DNA of 64,000 bases from JAMZMI01 sp039970095 (GCA_039970095.1 JBDVMP010000095.1:1-64000), one strand, 5' to 3'; positions 27,479 to 35,824 are shown, numbered from the stretch's first letter. A program made the numbers and translations. The notes: generated by a model not told the origin, from the sequence alone.

Positions 27479-28050
27479 ATAGTTGTTTCTGCTACTCGAA
27501 TATCTCCAAGCAACACGTCCCAAAACTCGATGGTTCTACCTGCGATTTGAGTCTGTTTCTTTTCTACATAAATGGTGATATCCTTTTTGGTTGTGTCTTT
27601 GTAGCTCAGGCCATCTTCTGATTTTCCTTCAAACCGCTGATATATCGTGATAACTCCTACAAACTTACCGTCTGGTTGTTGTTCCAAATCACTGATGTAA
27701 TGAATATCGTACCATTTTATGGTTACTTTATCATAGTTCAGCGCCATCAACCGATTAAAATAGTCACGGACTTTGTAATAATTAATTTCCTCAGAAGTAA
27801 GTGAGGAAACACCCATCTCACTGTCCGGAGCGAACAGTTCTTCTGCTCTATCCATCACGCGTGTGGCCTCTGAGTATGGGGTTTTCTTATCTCCGATAAG
27901 GGAAATGTATTTGCTCAAATCCTTAACTTTTTCAAGTGCGAGTGAGTCAATCGCTTGCTTCCTCTTGGGGCTGATATTATCTGACTGAGCTTGAGCGGCA
28001 AATCCGATCACGGCAAGCATTATAAACGTATATAGCTTATTCAATTTCAT
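27475..28050 (-). CDS. Exported protein of unknown function in the LRR operon
   Basis: 191 residues with a signal peptide (LYTFIMLAVIGFAAQAQ). The mature part has two helices (including RVMDRAEELFAPDSE), a helix VRDYFNRLMAL, and a run of beta strands (KFVGVITIYQRFEG, KDITIYVEKK) ending in WDVLLGDIRV. The order of helix, then D/N-Y-F/L helix, then an antiparallel sheet resembles an NTF2/SnoaL-like cone fold and the N-terminal domain of the LRR protein. The stop codon overlaps the next ATG (ATGA). Confidence 0.7.
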   Translation of the reverse strand: MKLNKLYTFIMLAVIGFAAQAQSDNISPKRKQAIDSLALEKVKDLSKYISLIGDKKTPYSEATRVMDRAEELFAPDSEMGVSSLTSEEINYYKVRDYFNRLMALNYDKVTIKWYDIHYISDLEQQPDGKFVGVITIYQRFEGKSEDGLSYKDTTKKDITIYVEKKQTQIAGRTIEFWDVLLGDIRVAETTI

Positions 28051-28070
28051 CTTATTCAGTTTTAAAATTC

Positions 28071-28565
28071 TTAAAGTATTTTTCTCAGGACAAGTTCTTT
28101 GACATTGCCATTGTCATCATAGACAATGTCCTGAACCTTGTTGGTGTTCTTCTTCTGATCTTTCAAATAGTTGAGATACTTTTTGATAGTGGTAGGTTGA
28201 TCATAATCTACCTGACCGCTTTGGCTGTATATCTCGATCAAGACCACAGCATCTGCTGAAGAAAACATGCTCAAAGCCTCCGCAATGTTATTATTGGCCT
28301 CTGGGATACTAGAGGCATTGGCAATTGCAGAAAAATATTGAGATATTTTTTCTGCTTTGGAAGGCGAAGGCGGATTGATTTCCTCCGCAGTAATTTCCTG
28401 CTCTTCATAAGCCTCAATCTCTTCCTTGATTTCCTCGGAGACTTGTTGGGTGTCAGAGATGTCTGTGGCTTTCTTCTTGTTTTTACAGGAAACTGCCAAA
28501 ATGCAAATGATCATTATGGGAATCAGTCGATTCCAGGTGAGTGAATTTTTGATTCTGTTTATCAT
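28071..28565 (-). CDS. Lipoprotein of unknown function, first gene of the LRR operon
   Basis: 164 residues with a lipobox (ILAVSC, Cys27), a Lys-rich then Glu-rich linker (residues 28-70), and a compact C-terminal domain with helices (ISQYFSAI, AEALSMFSSADAVVLIEIYS, IKKYLNYLKDQ) and a final strand pair (VQDIVYDDNGNVKELVLRK). The acidic linker suggests the domain is held away from the membrane. It is the promoter-proximal member of a run of four exported genes plus the coiled-coil gene. Confidence 0.7.
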   Translation of the reverse strand: MINRIKNSLTWNRLIPIMIICILAVSCKNKKKATDISDTQQVSEEIKEEIEAYEEQEITAEEINPPSPSKAEKISQYFSAIANASSIPEANNNIAEALSMFSSADAVVLIEIYSQSGQVDYDQPTTIKKYLNYLKDQKKNTNKVQDIVYDDNGNVKELVLRKIL

Positions 28566-28880
28566 AGTTTTTGTGTCTTATTTAATTAGCTGTTTAGATA
28601 CTTAATCTTATCAAACGATCTGATGGTAGCAAATAGCATTCCAGTTTGGGATTTAATTATGCTATTGACGGTAAATACTTTGAAATGGTTCTAATAAGAA
28701 AAATTAGAATGACGGGTTCTCCATTTAGAGAAAACAATTCTCGAAACGAGACTGTTCTATATTAAAGGTTATTGTGGGTTTCGACATTCTAAAAGCATTT
28801 TTTGTCTATATTTACAACTTGTGCTTTTGGAAAAAGCGATGCAACCGTTAGGAAAGAAAATTACAATCAATTAAAATATT
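28566..28880. other. Divergent intergenic region, no gene seen
   Basis: 315 bases between the LRR-operon lipoprotein (leftward) and the 28881 gene (rightward). It must hold both promoters. I see only AT-rich sequence and an imperfect -7-like TATATTTA near 28807; no hairpin, tRNA or open frame of note. Confidence 0.5.
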
Positions 28881-29258
28881 ATGTTAGAAAAATCCAGAGA
28901 ATCAGTACCATACGCTAAGCTATTGGGAGATGTTATTGGAAAAGTCAAAAAACAAGGTTTCTCAGATATTCGTGCTGACCTTGAGGACTATGAGGCACCA
29001 CACCAGATTACTGGTAAAACGAACGATGTGAATTTCACTCCTGACCTTACTGCAGTAAAGGACGAGTCAAAAAATTATTTTGAGATTGCTCAAAAAATTG
29101 AAAACACCAGGGATCTGGTTAACAAGTGGAAGTTGCTAGAAACTTTGGCTTCTATGAAAAATGGAACTTTTCAGATCTATGTGCCTCATGGACAAATGAA
29201 GTTTACTCAGGAGCTAGTTGCAGCGCACAACATCAAAGCAACTTTAGTGAAGTTATAA
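28881..29258 (+). CDS. Conserved small cytoplasmic protein of unknown function
   Basis: A 125-residue soluble protein with helices at both ends and a central polar region (TGKTNDVNFTPDLTAV). The second half (FEIAQKIENTRDLVNKWKLLETLASMKNGTFQIYVPHGQMKFTQELVAAHNI) looks like a small alpha/beta fold, with a strand followed by an amphipathic helix. I recall similar proteins in other Bacteroidota but know no function. It is a single-gene unit with a strong terminator. Confidence 0.7.
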   Translation: MLEKSRESVPYAKLLGDVIGKVKKQGFSDIRADLEDYEAPHQITGKTNDVNFTPDLTAVKDESKNYFEIAQKIENTRDLVNKWKLLETLASMKNGTFQIYVPHGQMKFTQELVAAHNIKATLVKL

Positions 29259-29278
29259 GCATCACAAACCAAAATATT

Positions 29279-29305
29279 GAAAGCCTCGAATGAGGCTTTT
29301 TTTAT
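29279..29305 (+). terminator. Rho-independent terminator
   Basis: Stem AAGCCTC/GAGGCTT with loop GAAT, followed by seven T residues. It ends the 28881-29258 transcript and lies at the tail of the convergent CvfB-like gene, which it could also serve since an A-run precedes the stem. Confidence 0.85.
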
Positions 29306-30147
29306 GCCTTGACTATTTTGTCCTCTTCTATTTTGATCCGCTTGTTCTTGTAGAGTACTCCTATAGCTTTCTTGAAGTTCTTCTTACTCATTTGCAGCAA
29401 ATCGTAGATTTCTTCCGGTTTGCTCTTATCATGAAGGCTGAGTACGCCCCCATTTTTATCCAGAACTTCTAATACCTTGTCGGCATTTGGCTCAATACTC
29501 TGAAGACCAAATCCAACGCGATGCATAGTCAGGTCTATTTTATTATCTGCTCTTATGGCTTTGATATAGGCTGTTACCTTTTTTCCGAATTCCACTTTAC
29601 CAAAAACTTCATTCCTGTAAATCAAGCCTCTGTATTTGTTGTTTATGATGGCATTGTACCCAAGTTCGAATTCATCATAAATCATGATTTCTACTTCATC
29701 ATTCACCTCAAGATCAATCTCTTCACTTTGAACAAACTTGTTTATGTGCGATGACCCAACAAGTCGATCGGTAATTTCATCAACGTACATATAAACCATG
29801 TAAAACTGGCCTTCTTCCATTCTTTTGGCTTGCTGTCGAAACGGCACCAACAGGTCTTTTTCAATTCCCCAATCTAAAAATGCTCCGAATGACGTGACTT
29901 GTTTTACCTGCAGATAAGCGAACTGATCCCGCTCGATTTTGGGCTTCATTGTGGTTGCAATGATCCTGTCTTCTGAGTCGTTGTAGATAAAAGCTTCAAT
30001 TTCGTCTCCTACCTTGATACCGTCCGGCACCCATTTGGCGGGCATAAGGATTTCTTCTATCTCATCGCCGATGTAGATTCCAAAATCTGTTTCTTTTAAG
30101 ACTTTGAGTGTATTGAATTTACCAATTTCAACAATAGGAATAGCCAT
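29302..30147 (-). CDS. CvfB-like S1 RNA-binding protein
   Basis: 281 residues from the ATG at 30147 (MAIPIVEIGKFNTLKV), chosen because CvfB-type proteins start at this point; a longer frame would run into the divergent promoter region. The protein has tandem OB/S1 domains (DFGIYIGDEIEEILMPAKWVP; TSFGAFLDWGIEKDLLVPF; KYRGLIYRNEVFG) and a C-terminal winged-helix (GVLSLHDKSKPEEIYDLLQMSKKNFKKAIGVLYKNKRI). S. aureus CvfB binds RNA and affects virulence-gene expression. The bacterial role here is probably RNA binding. Confidence 0.85.
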   Translation of the reverse strand: MAIPIVEIGKFNTLKVLKETDFGIYIGDEIEEILMPAKWVPDGIKVGDEIEAFIYNDSEDRIIATTMKPKIERDQFAYLQVKQVTSFGAFLDWGIEKDLLVPFRQQAKRMEEGQFYMVYMYVDEITDRLVGSSHINKFVQSEEIDLEVNDEVEIMIYDEFELGYNAIINNKYRGLIYRNEVFGKVEFGKKVTAYIKAIRADNKIDLTMHRVGFGLQSIEPNADKVLEVLDKNGGVLSLHDKSKPEEIYDLLQMSKKNFKKAIGVLYKNKRIKIEEDKIVKA

Positions 30148-30165
30148 TTGATCAGTTTTAAGGAG

Positions 30166-30173
30166 CAAAGGTA
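30166..30173 (-). promoter_or_regulatory. Candidate -7 promoter box of the CvfB-like gene
   Basis: Minus-strand TACCTTTG matches TAnnTTTG and lies 19 bases upstream of the ATG at 30147. It abuts the proposed -33 box of the divergent cyclophilin gene, so the two promoters may compete. Confidence 0.4.
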
Positions 30174-30202
30174 TTTGAATTATGTTGGCTATTTTATCTT
30201 CG
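30174..30202 (+). promoter_or_regulatory. Candidate promoter of the cyclophilin gene
   Basis: TTTG (30174-30177), 17 bases, then TATCTTCG (30195-30202), one mismatch from TAnnTTTG. The spacing suits the Bacteroidota primary sigma factor. The start codon is 38 bases further on. Confidence 0.4.
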
Positions 30203-30239
30203 CCAAATATTAGCATTCAAATAACAAATCAAAAAAAAT

Positions 30240-30677
30240 ATGAAAAGCGCTGAAATACACACAAACAAGGGTGTGATGAAGTTGAATTTTTATGAGGCAG
30301 ATGCACCGAAGGCGGTGGCTAACTTTGTAAAACTTGCCAAGGACGGGTTCTATGATGGTCTAAAATTTCACAGGGTTATTCCTGATTTCATGATTCAGGG
30401 AGGCTGCCCCAACGGAATAGGCAATGGCGGGCCGGGCTATCACATAGACTGTGAGCTAGACGGTGACAATCAGCATCATGATAGAGGAGTGATATCTATG
30501 GCTCATGCTGGCAGAAACACCGGGGGGTCTCAGTTTTTCATTTGCCACAACAGACAAAATACACAGCATCTGGATAGAAATCACACGGTTTTTGGAAAGG
30601 TGTATGAAGGACTTGACGTGATTGACGACATAAGGCAGGGTGACGTGATGGAAAAAGTAGTGATCGTAGAAGATTAA
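30240..30677 (+). CDS. Cyclophilin-type peptidyl-prolyl cis-trans isomerase
   Basis: A 145-residue single-domain cyclophilin without a signal peptide, thus cytoplasmic. The conserved core is present: FHRVIPDFMIQGG with the catalytic Arg, GPGYHIDCE, RGVISMAHAGRNTGGSQFFI and HTVFGKVYEGLDVID. It accelerates proline isomerisation during protein folding. A DUF5615 PIN-like gene starts 3 bases after its stop codon. Confidence 0.92.
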   Translation: MKSAEIHTNKGVMKLNFYEADAPKAVANFVKLAKDGFYDGLKFHRVIPDFMIQGGCPNGIGNGGPGYHIDCELDGDNQHHDRGVISMAHAGRNTGGSQFFICHNRQNTQHLDRNHTVFGKVYEGLDVIDDIRQGDVMEKVVIVED

Positions 30678-30680
30678 AGA

Positions 30681-31034
30681 TTGCGGTTTTTGATAGATGA
30701 GAATTTGCCTCCAGTTCTTGCTTCTCTTTTTAGAGATTACGGGCTGGAGGCTTTTCATATCAATGAGGCAAACATCGAAAAACCTGTAAAAGATGATGGA
30801 ATTAGACGGTTTTCACTTCGCTATGACGATGCGGTGATTGTAAGCCGGGATGATGACTTTGTCAAAAGTTACGTTTCCAGAAAAGTCCCCCATCACTTGA
30901 TTTATGTTTTTAATTTGTCAAATAGATCCGAAATAATCAGTGCTTTTGAGAAGCATCTGAGCGAACTGGTGGTTCTGATGAAAAACAACGAGCTTGTAGA
31001 ACTAAACGCTGAAGGAATCAAAAAGCATTTCTAA
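30681..31034 (+). CDS. DUF5615 PIN-like (toxin-type) protein
   Basis: A 117-residue protein with a TTG start; homologues begin MRFLIDENLP exactly as here. Acidic residues of the PIN-like active site are visible: Asp6/Glu7 (LIDENL), Asp36-Asp37 or nearby (VKDDGIRRF), and SRDDDF. DUF5615 proteins are usually the second gene of a pair with a DUF433 antitoxin. Here the upstream gene is a cyclophilin and no DUF433 is seen, so this looks like an orphan or a domesticated member. Nuclease activity is inferred only. The gene abuts the convergent TolC-like gene. Confidence 0.7.
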   Translation: MRFLIDENLPPVLASLFRDYGLEAFHINEANIEKPVKDDGIRRFSLRYDDAVIVSRDDDFVKSYVSRKVPHHLIYVFNLSNRSEIISAFEKHLSELVVLMKNNELVELNAEGIKKHF

Positions 31035-32255
31035 CTAAAAATTCAGAATTAGATCAAACTGCGTCAGGCTTTGCGATAGATAATTGGTGTATGGCTGTGT
31101 ATCAAGGTCACCCGATTTTTTCAACGCCTGAAGAAATCGGTATCTCAACTGCATTTGTGATTCATTCAGTTTGCTGGTAAGATAATATTCATACTCCGCC
31201 AACTTTTTATACTCGCTAAGTCCCGCCTCACTTCCGGAAATTGTCCCCTTGAGGGTAGCCAGCTGTTCTTCTTTGCTCTGTATGAGCTGAACCTGACGTA
31301 CCAGTGCTTCAAACCGTAGTGCTTCATAGGTATCTTCTCTTTGCTCGGCCTTTTCGAACTCTTTGTACTCAGCCCGCTCTTCTATCAACTCTAATTCCCG
31401 CCGCTGTAGGTCAGGCTTGTCTGAGTTAAAAATAGGAACACTCACACCAATTTGAAATCCAAGGTGATCATCTATGTCGCCACCTCTCTCTATATCATAC
31501 TCCGCCTGAATAAACCCGATATTGCTGAAGGCTTCAGCTTTCTTTATAGTCATGATGGACTCTTCTTGCTCCAGTTTGGCCTGCTCCGACAGCAATTCCA
31601 GAGAAGGTGTTTCCTGCTCTCTACGGATTATGCTGAGCATGTGATCTGCTGAAATCCAATCAAAATCTTGAAAATCAGGCGTTGAAGCAACCTGAGAATA
31701 CTCAAAAGCCTGGGTCAACACATTTTGCTTCATTTGCAGGTTTGAGAGTAACAGCTGCTGTTTGGTGATTTCCTGCTCTATGTCTACCACATCTCCTACA
31801 TCCATAATTTCAGACATGGAAATCTTCTCAATTTCCTGTAATGACGTGATGTAATTTTTTGCGGAGTTGAGGGCAGATTGTATATAGTAACTTTCTATAA
31901 TCAATTCATATCTGCGATAAAGAATCTCGTTGACAGACTTGCGTCTTTCGAGTGATTGTTGAGATAAAATAAGCTTTCTATAATCACGATTGGCTTTTAT
32001 TTCGAATGGGTTGATCAGACTAAACCTGATACGATAATCTTCCAGTCCTAGCTCGCGATCATTGGAACGGGTTCTTATGTCTACTTCTCTGATCCATGGG
32101 GAATTAAACTTATGGGTAGCTAAATAATCCTCACGTGCCAAAACCAGAATCATTTCGTCTTCTGAAATTGGTTTGGCCAGCACATCTGACACTTTTAGCT
32201 GGGCCGAAGCATAGAATGAGCCAATGAGCAATGAAAAAACTGTCCAAAATTTCAT
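31035..32255 (-). CDS. TolC-like outer-membrane efflux protein
   Basis: 406 residues with a signal peptide (VFSLLIGSFYASAQ) and long amphipathic coiled-coil helices in two halves (residues about 85-190 and 260-385) joined by a short strand region (LGFQIGVSVPIF), as in the TolC/OEP fold. It would form the outer-membrane channel of a tripartite system. Its start overlaps the HlyD-like stop by 4 bases. It is the last of three overlapping genes and is not accompanied by an RND or ABC pump. Confidence 0.75.
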   Translation of the reverse strand: MKFWTVFSLLIGSFYASAQLKVSDVLAKPISEDEMILVLAREDYLATHKFNSPWIREVDIRTRSNDRELGLEDYRIRFSLINPFEIKANRDYRKLILSQQSLERRKSVNEILYRRYELIIESYYIQSALNSAKNYITSLQEIEKISMSEIMDVGDVVDIEQEITKQQLLLSNLQMKQNVLTQAFEYSQVASTPDFQDFDWISADHMLSIIRREQETPSLELLSEQAKLEQEESIMTIKKAEAFSNIGFIQAEYDIERGGDIDDHLGFQIGVSVPIFNSDKPDLQRRELELIEERAEYKEFEKAEQREDTYEALRFEALVRQVQLIQSKEEQLATLKGTISGSEAGLSEYKKLAEYEYYLTSKLNESQMQLRYRFLQALKKSGDLDTQPYTNYLSQSLTQFDLILNF

Positions 32256-33262
32256 TCTACTTCTTTTGGATATACGAATACTTTTTCCCCGTTCAAAAAG
32301 CGATTCTCTGACGGAATTTTAATGAATACTTCCTGTCCATAGCTCTTCATACTTTGATTGGGTTGGATCTTTTCGGGATAGTCCGTAATTCTTGCGCCCA
32401 GTTCCAAAACAACACCATTGACGCTGTAGAGTCTGTTTTCTGAAACAACTCGAACCTCTGTTCCGGAATTAACAGGGTATGAGATTGACTCATTCATGAA
32501 GGCCTTAATCAAAGTGGGTTTGAGTTCATACAGCGTCAAAACTGATTTGAAGGGCGGCACAAGTTCATCCAGCTGCACTCCAACAGAGCCAATGATTCCG
32601 TCAAATGTGGCAGTTTTAATAAGCGAGCCGTATTCTTCTTGCAAGGATGTCAACTCTTTGTTGAGGATGGTGATCTCACTTTCTATTAGGGCTGCTCTGT
32701 CCGAAGCACTAATGGCAAGCCTTTCCTTTTCTTTTCTGGCGTACGACTCAACCTCCGTGATCTCTTGCTTCAGGGAAGCAATTTTCATTTTCATTAATGA
32801 ATCCGAAGGAGACTGCCCCGCAGCTTCTGTAGCTATCCCGCTGAGCTTTTTCAGCATGGCTCCTTTTTGGGAGAGTTCAGTTTTTAGCTCTGCTAATTCT
32901 ACATTCAGTCTGTTGATTTTCCCTTCAGTTTCTATTTCCAGCAATGCCACCTTACTACTATACTCCTGCTCATTTTGGACGAGCTCTGAGTCAAGCCGTT
33001 CAAGTTCGTTTTCTTTCTTATCTATTTCCAATGACAGATCCGGCCTGGAAACAATCAGTAAAGTATCGCCTCTCGATACCTCTTGACCTGTTGCTACATT
33101 GATAGATTGAATCACAACAGGTTTGGCGTAGCTGATCCCCGTGACCTGTGATTCTACAAGGGCTACCATGGCTTCCGTGCGACTCCTGTATCGCAAAGAG
33201 ATAATAGCCAAGAATGCAATAAGCGACACCCAAATTAAAGGAAGTATGTATTTTCTTATCAT
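32252..33262 (-). CDS. HlyD-type periplasmic adaptor (membrane fusion protein)
   Basis: 336 residues: one N-terminal transmembrane helix (about 6-22), a biotinyl-lipoyl-like half (ATGQEVSRGDTLLIVSRPDLS at about 60-80), a long coiled coil (80-205), the second lipoyl half and a barrel domain (TATFDGIIGSVGVQLDELVPPF; NSGTEVRVVSENRLY). It should bridge an inner-membrane component to the TolC-like channel. The inner-membrane partner encoded here is the DUF4956 protein, not a classical transporter. Overlaps both neighbours by 4 bases. Confidence 0.85.
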   Translation of the reverse strand: MIRKYILPLIWVSLIAFLAIISLRYRSRTEAMVALVESQVTGISYAKPVVIQSINVATGQEVSRGDTLLIVSRPDLSLEIDKKENELERLDSELVQNEQEYSSKVALLEIETEGKINRLNVELAELKTELSQKGAMLKKLSGIATEAAGQSPSDSLMKMKIASLKQEITEVESYARKEKERLAISASDRAALIESEITILNKELTSLQEEYGSLIKTATFDGIIGSVGVQLDELVPPFKSVLTLYELKPTLIKAFMNESISYPVNSGTEVRVVSENRLYSVNGVVLELGARITDYPEKIQPNQSMKSYGQEVFIKIPSENRFLNGEKVFVYPKEVE

Positions 33263-33936
33263 AATTGCTCTGAAACCCTCCTTCTTGTGATTTTTAGATC
33301 ATCCACACCATCTATTTTGAGTGCTGCAAAAGCATCTTCAATGGTTACATGTTCTTTTAACATAACTGTAAATGAGTATCTCTCGGGCCTCTCTGTTCTT
33401 TCTCTGATGTCTCGCAATTCGACATGCGTGCCCAGGTTTTCCAAAAGCGCCTGAATGTCTTTTAATTTTTGAGTTTCTACTAAACCACATTCTACTTCAT
33501 ACATGTCTGAAGCCTTGGCTTTGTAGCTGGAGAAATTCAACAGAAAAGCTGTAGCGCAAAATATGGAAGTGCCTGCCACGGCCACTGCGTAACCATAGAC
33601 CCCTGTGGCTATACCAACAGAAAGCGCCCCAAAAATGAAAATGATATTTCTAGGATTTTGGATGTTCATCCTAAACCTGATAATAGCCACTGCCCCGATT
33701 ATTCCAAACCCGACCGCCAGATTGTTGCCCACGGCCATCATGATCATAGATGTCACCAGTGAGCTGAGTATCATGGCCTGAAAGAGGTTTTTGGAGAAAT
33801 GGTCCCCTGCATAGGTCAGCTTATAGGTATAAGCCAGTGACGTACTCAAAACCAGAGCAAGCAACAGTGAGTACAGGGCTACTTCAAAAGAAGGGTAATC
33901 GTAGTACTGATTGCCTTCCTGAAAGAAATCAAACAT
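33259..33936 (-). CDS. DUF4956 inner-membrane protein
   Basis: 225 residues with four transmembrane helices between about 20 and 135, including the hallmark GIIGAVAIIRFR and NPRNIIFIFGALSVGIATG segments of DUF4956. A soluble C-terminal domain of about 75 residues follows (VELRDIRERTERPERYSFTV), likely an alpha/beta sandwich. The family is best known beside VTC-domain (polyphosphate polymerase-like) proteins; no VTC gene is present here. First gene of the operon with HlyD and TolC. Confidence 0.85.
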   Translation of the reverse strand: MFDFFQEGNQYYDYPSFEVALYSLLLALVLSTSLAYTYKLTYAGDHFSKNLFQAMILSSLVTSMIMMAVGNNLAVGFGIIGAVAIIRFRMNIQNPRNIIFIFGALSVGIATGVYGYAVAVAGTSIFCATAFLLNFSSYKAKASDMYEVECGLVETQKLKDIQALLENLGTHVELRDIRERTERPERYSFTVMLKEHVTIEDAFAALKIDGVDDLKITRRRVSEQL

Positions 33937-34294
33937 GCTTAATTATTAAAATTATGAAGCTCCGACTTAACAGTTAGTAGAGCTTTTGTCAATATTGGCG
34001 TAATATATAATCGAACATTTCAAACGAAAAACTTCTTACCAAAGTATCTCATTGCAAGTATTTTGTTATTCTTTGAATGGAGGTCATTTCAACTGGTTTT
34101 TCTTCCTATGTCGCACGTTTCTATCGTGACCATTGAAATGTGAGTTCTTACTGCGACTATGTATCGTTAAAGGTTCATTTCAATTTTCGAGTATTTGGTG
34201 GAAAAATGACCAAGCTGGATGTTCAGCTGGTGAACGCTGCATGCAGCATAAATTCACTAGTTTTAAGGCTTAGGCTTTTAACCATAACACCCCA
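33937..34294. promoter_or_regulatory. Divergent intergenic region with repeated CATTTCAA boxes and a palindrome
   Basis: 358 bases without a gene, between the DUF4956 operon (leftward) and the sterol-desaturase gene (rightward). It holds CATTTCAACTGGT at 34085-34097, the near inverted copy ACCATTGAAATG at 34129-34140, a third CATTTCAA at 34176-34183, and a perfect 12-bp palindrome GCTGCATGCAGC at 34236-34247. These look like regulator-binding sites; the regulator is unknown. Confidence 0.4.
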
Positions 34295-35569
34295 ATGGAA
34301 AGATATGCTGCTGTACTGAATTATGCCATCCCATTCTTTTTGATTCTGTTGGTCATCGAACGTGTCGCTGCTTACTTTAAAGGCGCACAGGTCATCAACA
34401 GCATGGACACCCTTTCGAGCTTGAGCTCGGGCGTGACTAACGCAATTAAAGATGTGCTGGGACTCACATTTATAATCGTTTCATATGGATGGTTTGAATC
34501 TAACTTTGGTTTACTGGACATTCAGGCGAGCTGGCTTGTATATGTGCTGGCTTTTATTGGGCTTGATTTTGCCGGATATTGGAATCATCGGTTGTCACAT
34601 CAGGTAAACTACTTCTGGAATGTGCACATCATTCACCATAGCAGTGAAGAGTTTAATCTGGCCTGCGCTTTGCGCCAATCCATTTCTACGATCTTTTCGA
34701 CTCTTACATTTTTCCTGATCCCCACGGCATTACTCGGTGTGCCTCAGGAGGTTATCGCTGTTGTTGCACCACTTCACCTCTTTGCGCAGTATTGGTACCA
34801 CACTCGGTTGATAGGTAAACTGGGCTTTTTAGAGAAATTAATCGTTACTCCCTCTCATCACAGGGTGCATCATGCGATTAACAAAGAGTACCTGGATAAG
34901 AATATGTCACAAATTTTCATCATTTGGGACAAACTCTTCGGGACATTCCAGGAGGAACTAGATGATGTGCCGCCGGTTTATGGTGTGAAAAGACCTCTAA
35001 GAACGTGGAACCCGATTACTATCAACTTCATTCATCTCTGGCAGCTAATCAAGGACGCATGGCATGCTAACTCCTATTGGGATAAAATGAGGATATGGTT
35101 TATGCCTACAGGGTGGAGACCGGCAGATGTCTCGAAAAAGTTCGAGCTGGAAACGATAGAAGATGTTTATGCCTATCAGAAATATCAGACGAAAGCATCA
35201 AAACCACTTCATCTGTGGTCATGGATTCAGTTCGTCGTTTCCATTGGTATGATGCTTCACATGTTCAACTTCATAGCTGACCTGAGCTTTGTAGAAACCA
35301 TTATTTATGGGGGATTCATATTCTTAATGATCTTCTCCTACTCTACTCTGATGGATCAAAACGCACATGCGTGGTGGGTTCAGCTGTTGGTTTCGGTTTT
35401 GGCCATTGCGTGGATTTACGTGCACGGTGACTGGTTTCTTGTCGGGCGCGTGTACCCAGGTTTCGAAATAATCACAGCGACATATTTTGGGCTTTCAGTC
35501 CTGATAACAGCCTCATTTGTCTATTTTGAAATCTTACCAAAAACTAAGCACTCGCTGACGGCTGCTTAG
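34295..35569 (+). CDS. Sterol desaturase/fatty acid hydroxylase family membrane protein
   Basis: A 424-residue membrane protein with the di-iron histidine clusters HRLSH, HIIHHSSE and HHRVHH in the first 200 residues, separated by transmembrane helices. A C-terminal extension of about 140 residues has four more hydrophobic helices (ending FGLSVLITASFVYFEIL). Members hydroxylate or desaturate lipids, sterols or ornithine lipids with O2. The C-terminal membrane domain makes it longer than minimal family members. Substrate not assignable. No partner gene is adjacent on this strand. Confidence 0.88.
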   Translation: MERYAAVLNYAIPFFLILLVIERVAAYFKGAQVINSMDTLSSLSSGVTNAIKDVLGLTFIIVSYGWFESNFGLLDIQASWLVYVLAFIGLDFAGYWNHRLSHQVNYFWNVHIIHHSSEEFNLACALRQSISTIFSTLTFFLIPTALLGVPQEVIAVVAPLHLFAQYWYHTRLIGKLGFLEKLIVTPSHHRVHHAINKEYLDKNMSQIFIIWDKLFGTFQEELDDVPPVYGVKRPLRTWNPITINFIHLWQLIKDAWHANSYWDKMRIWFMPTGWRPADVSKKFELETIEDVYAYQKYQTKASKPLHLWSWIQFVVSIGMMLHMFNFIADLSFVETIIYGGFIFLMIFSYSTLMDQNAHAWWVQLLVSVLAIAWIYVHGDWFLVGRVYPGFEIITATYFGLSVLITASFVYFEILPKTKHSLTAA

Positions 35570-35824
35570 GTAAAAACCTATCTGACCTGAAAGAGGCACC
35601 TCGCTTCTGTGACACTTTCAAAGATGATTTTGAGTATATCTACCTAGAACAGTACGACTATTAGCCTATTTCCAATGGCACTGTGATTGCTCAATTTTGG
35701 ATTGTTGATTTTACTTTAAAGCAAGCAAAGATTTTTGTGGCGTCATACTTCCAACTTATTGCTTTAAGGTGTGAAATCAACTTCACTATGGAAAGTGACG
35801 CTGCATCACCAAACCCTTAAAGCA

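Noticed and set aside
35567..35580. TAGGTAAAAACCTA hairpin just after the desaturase stop codon
   Set aside because: The arms are 5 bp and no T-run follows.
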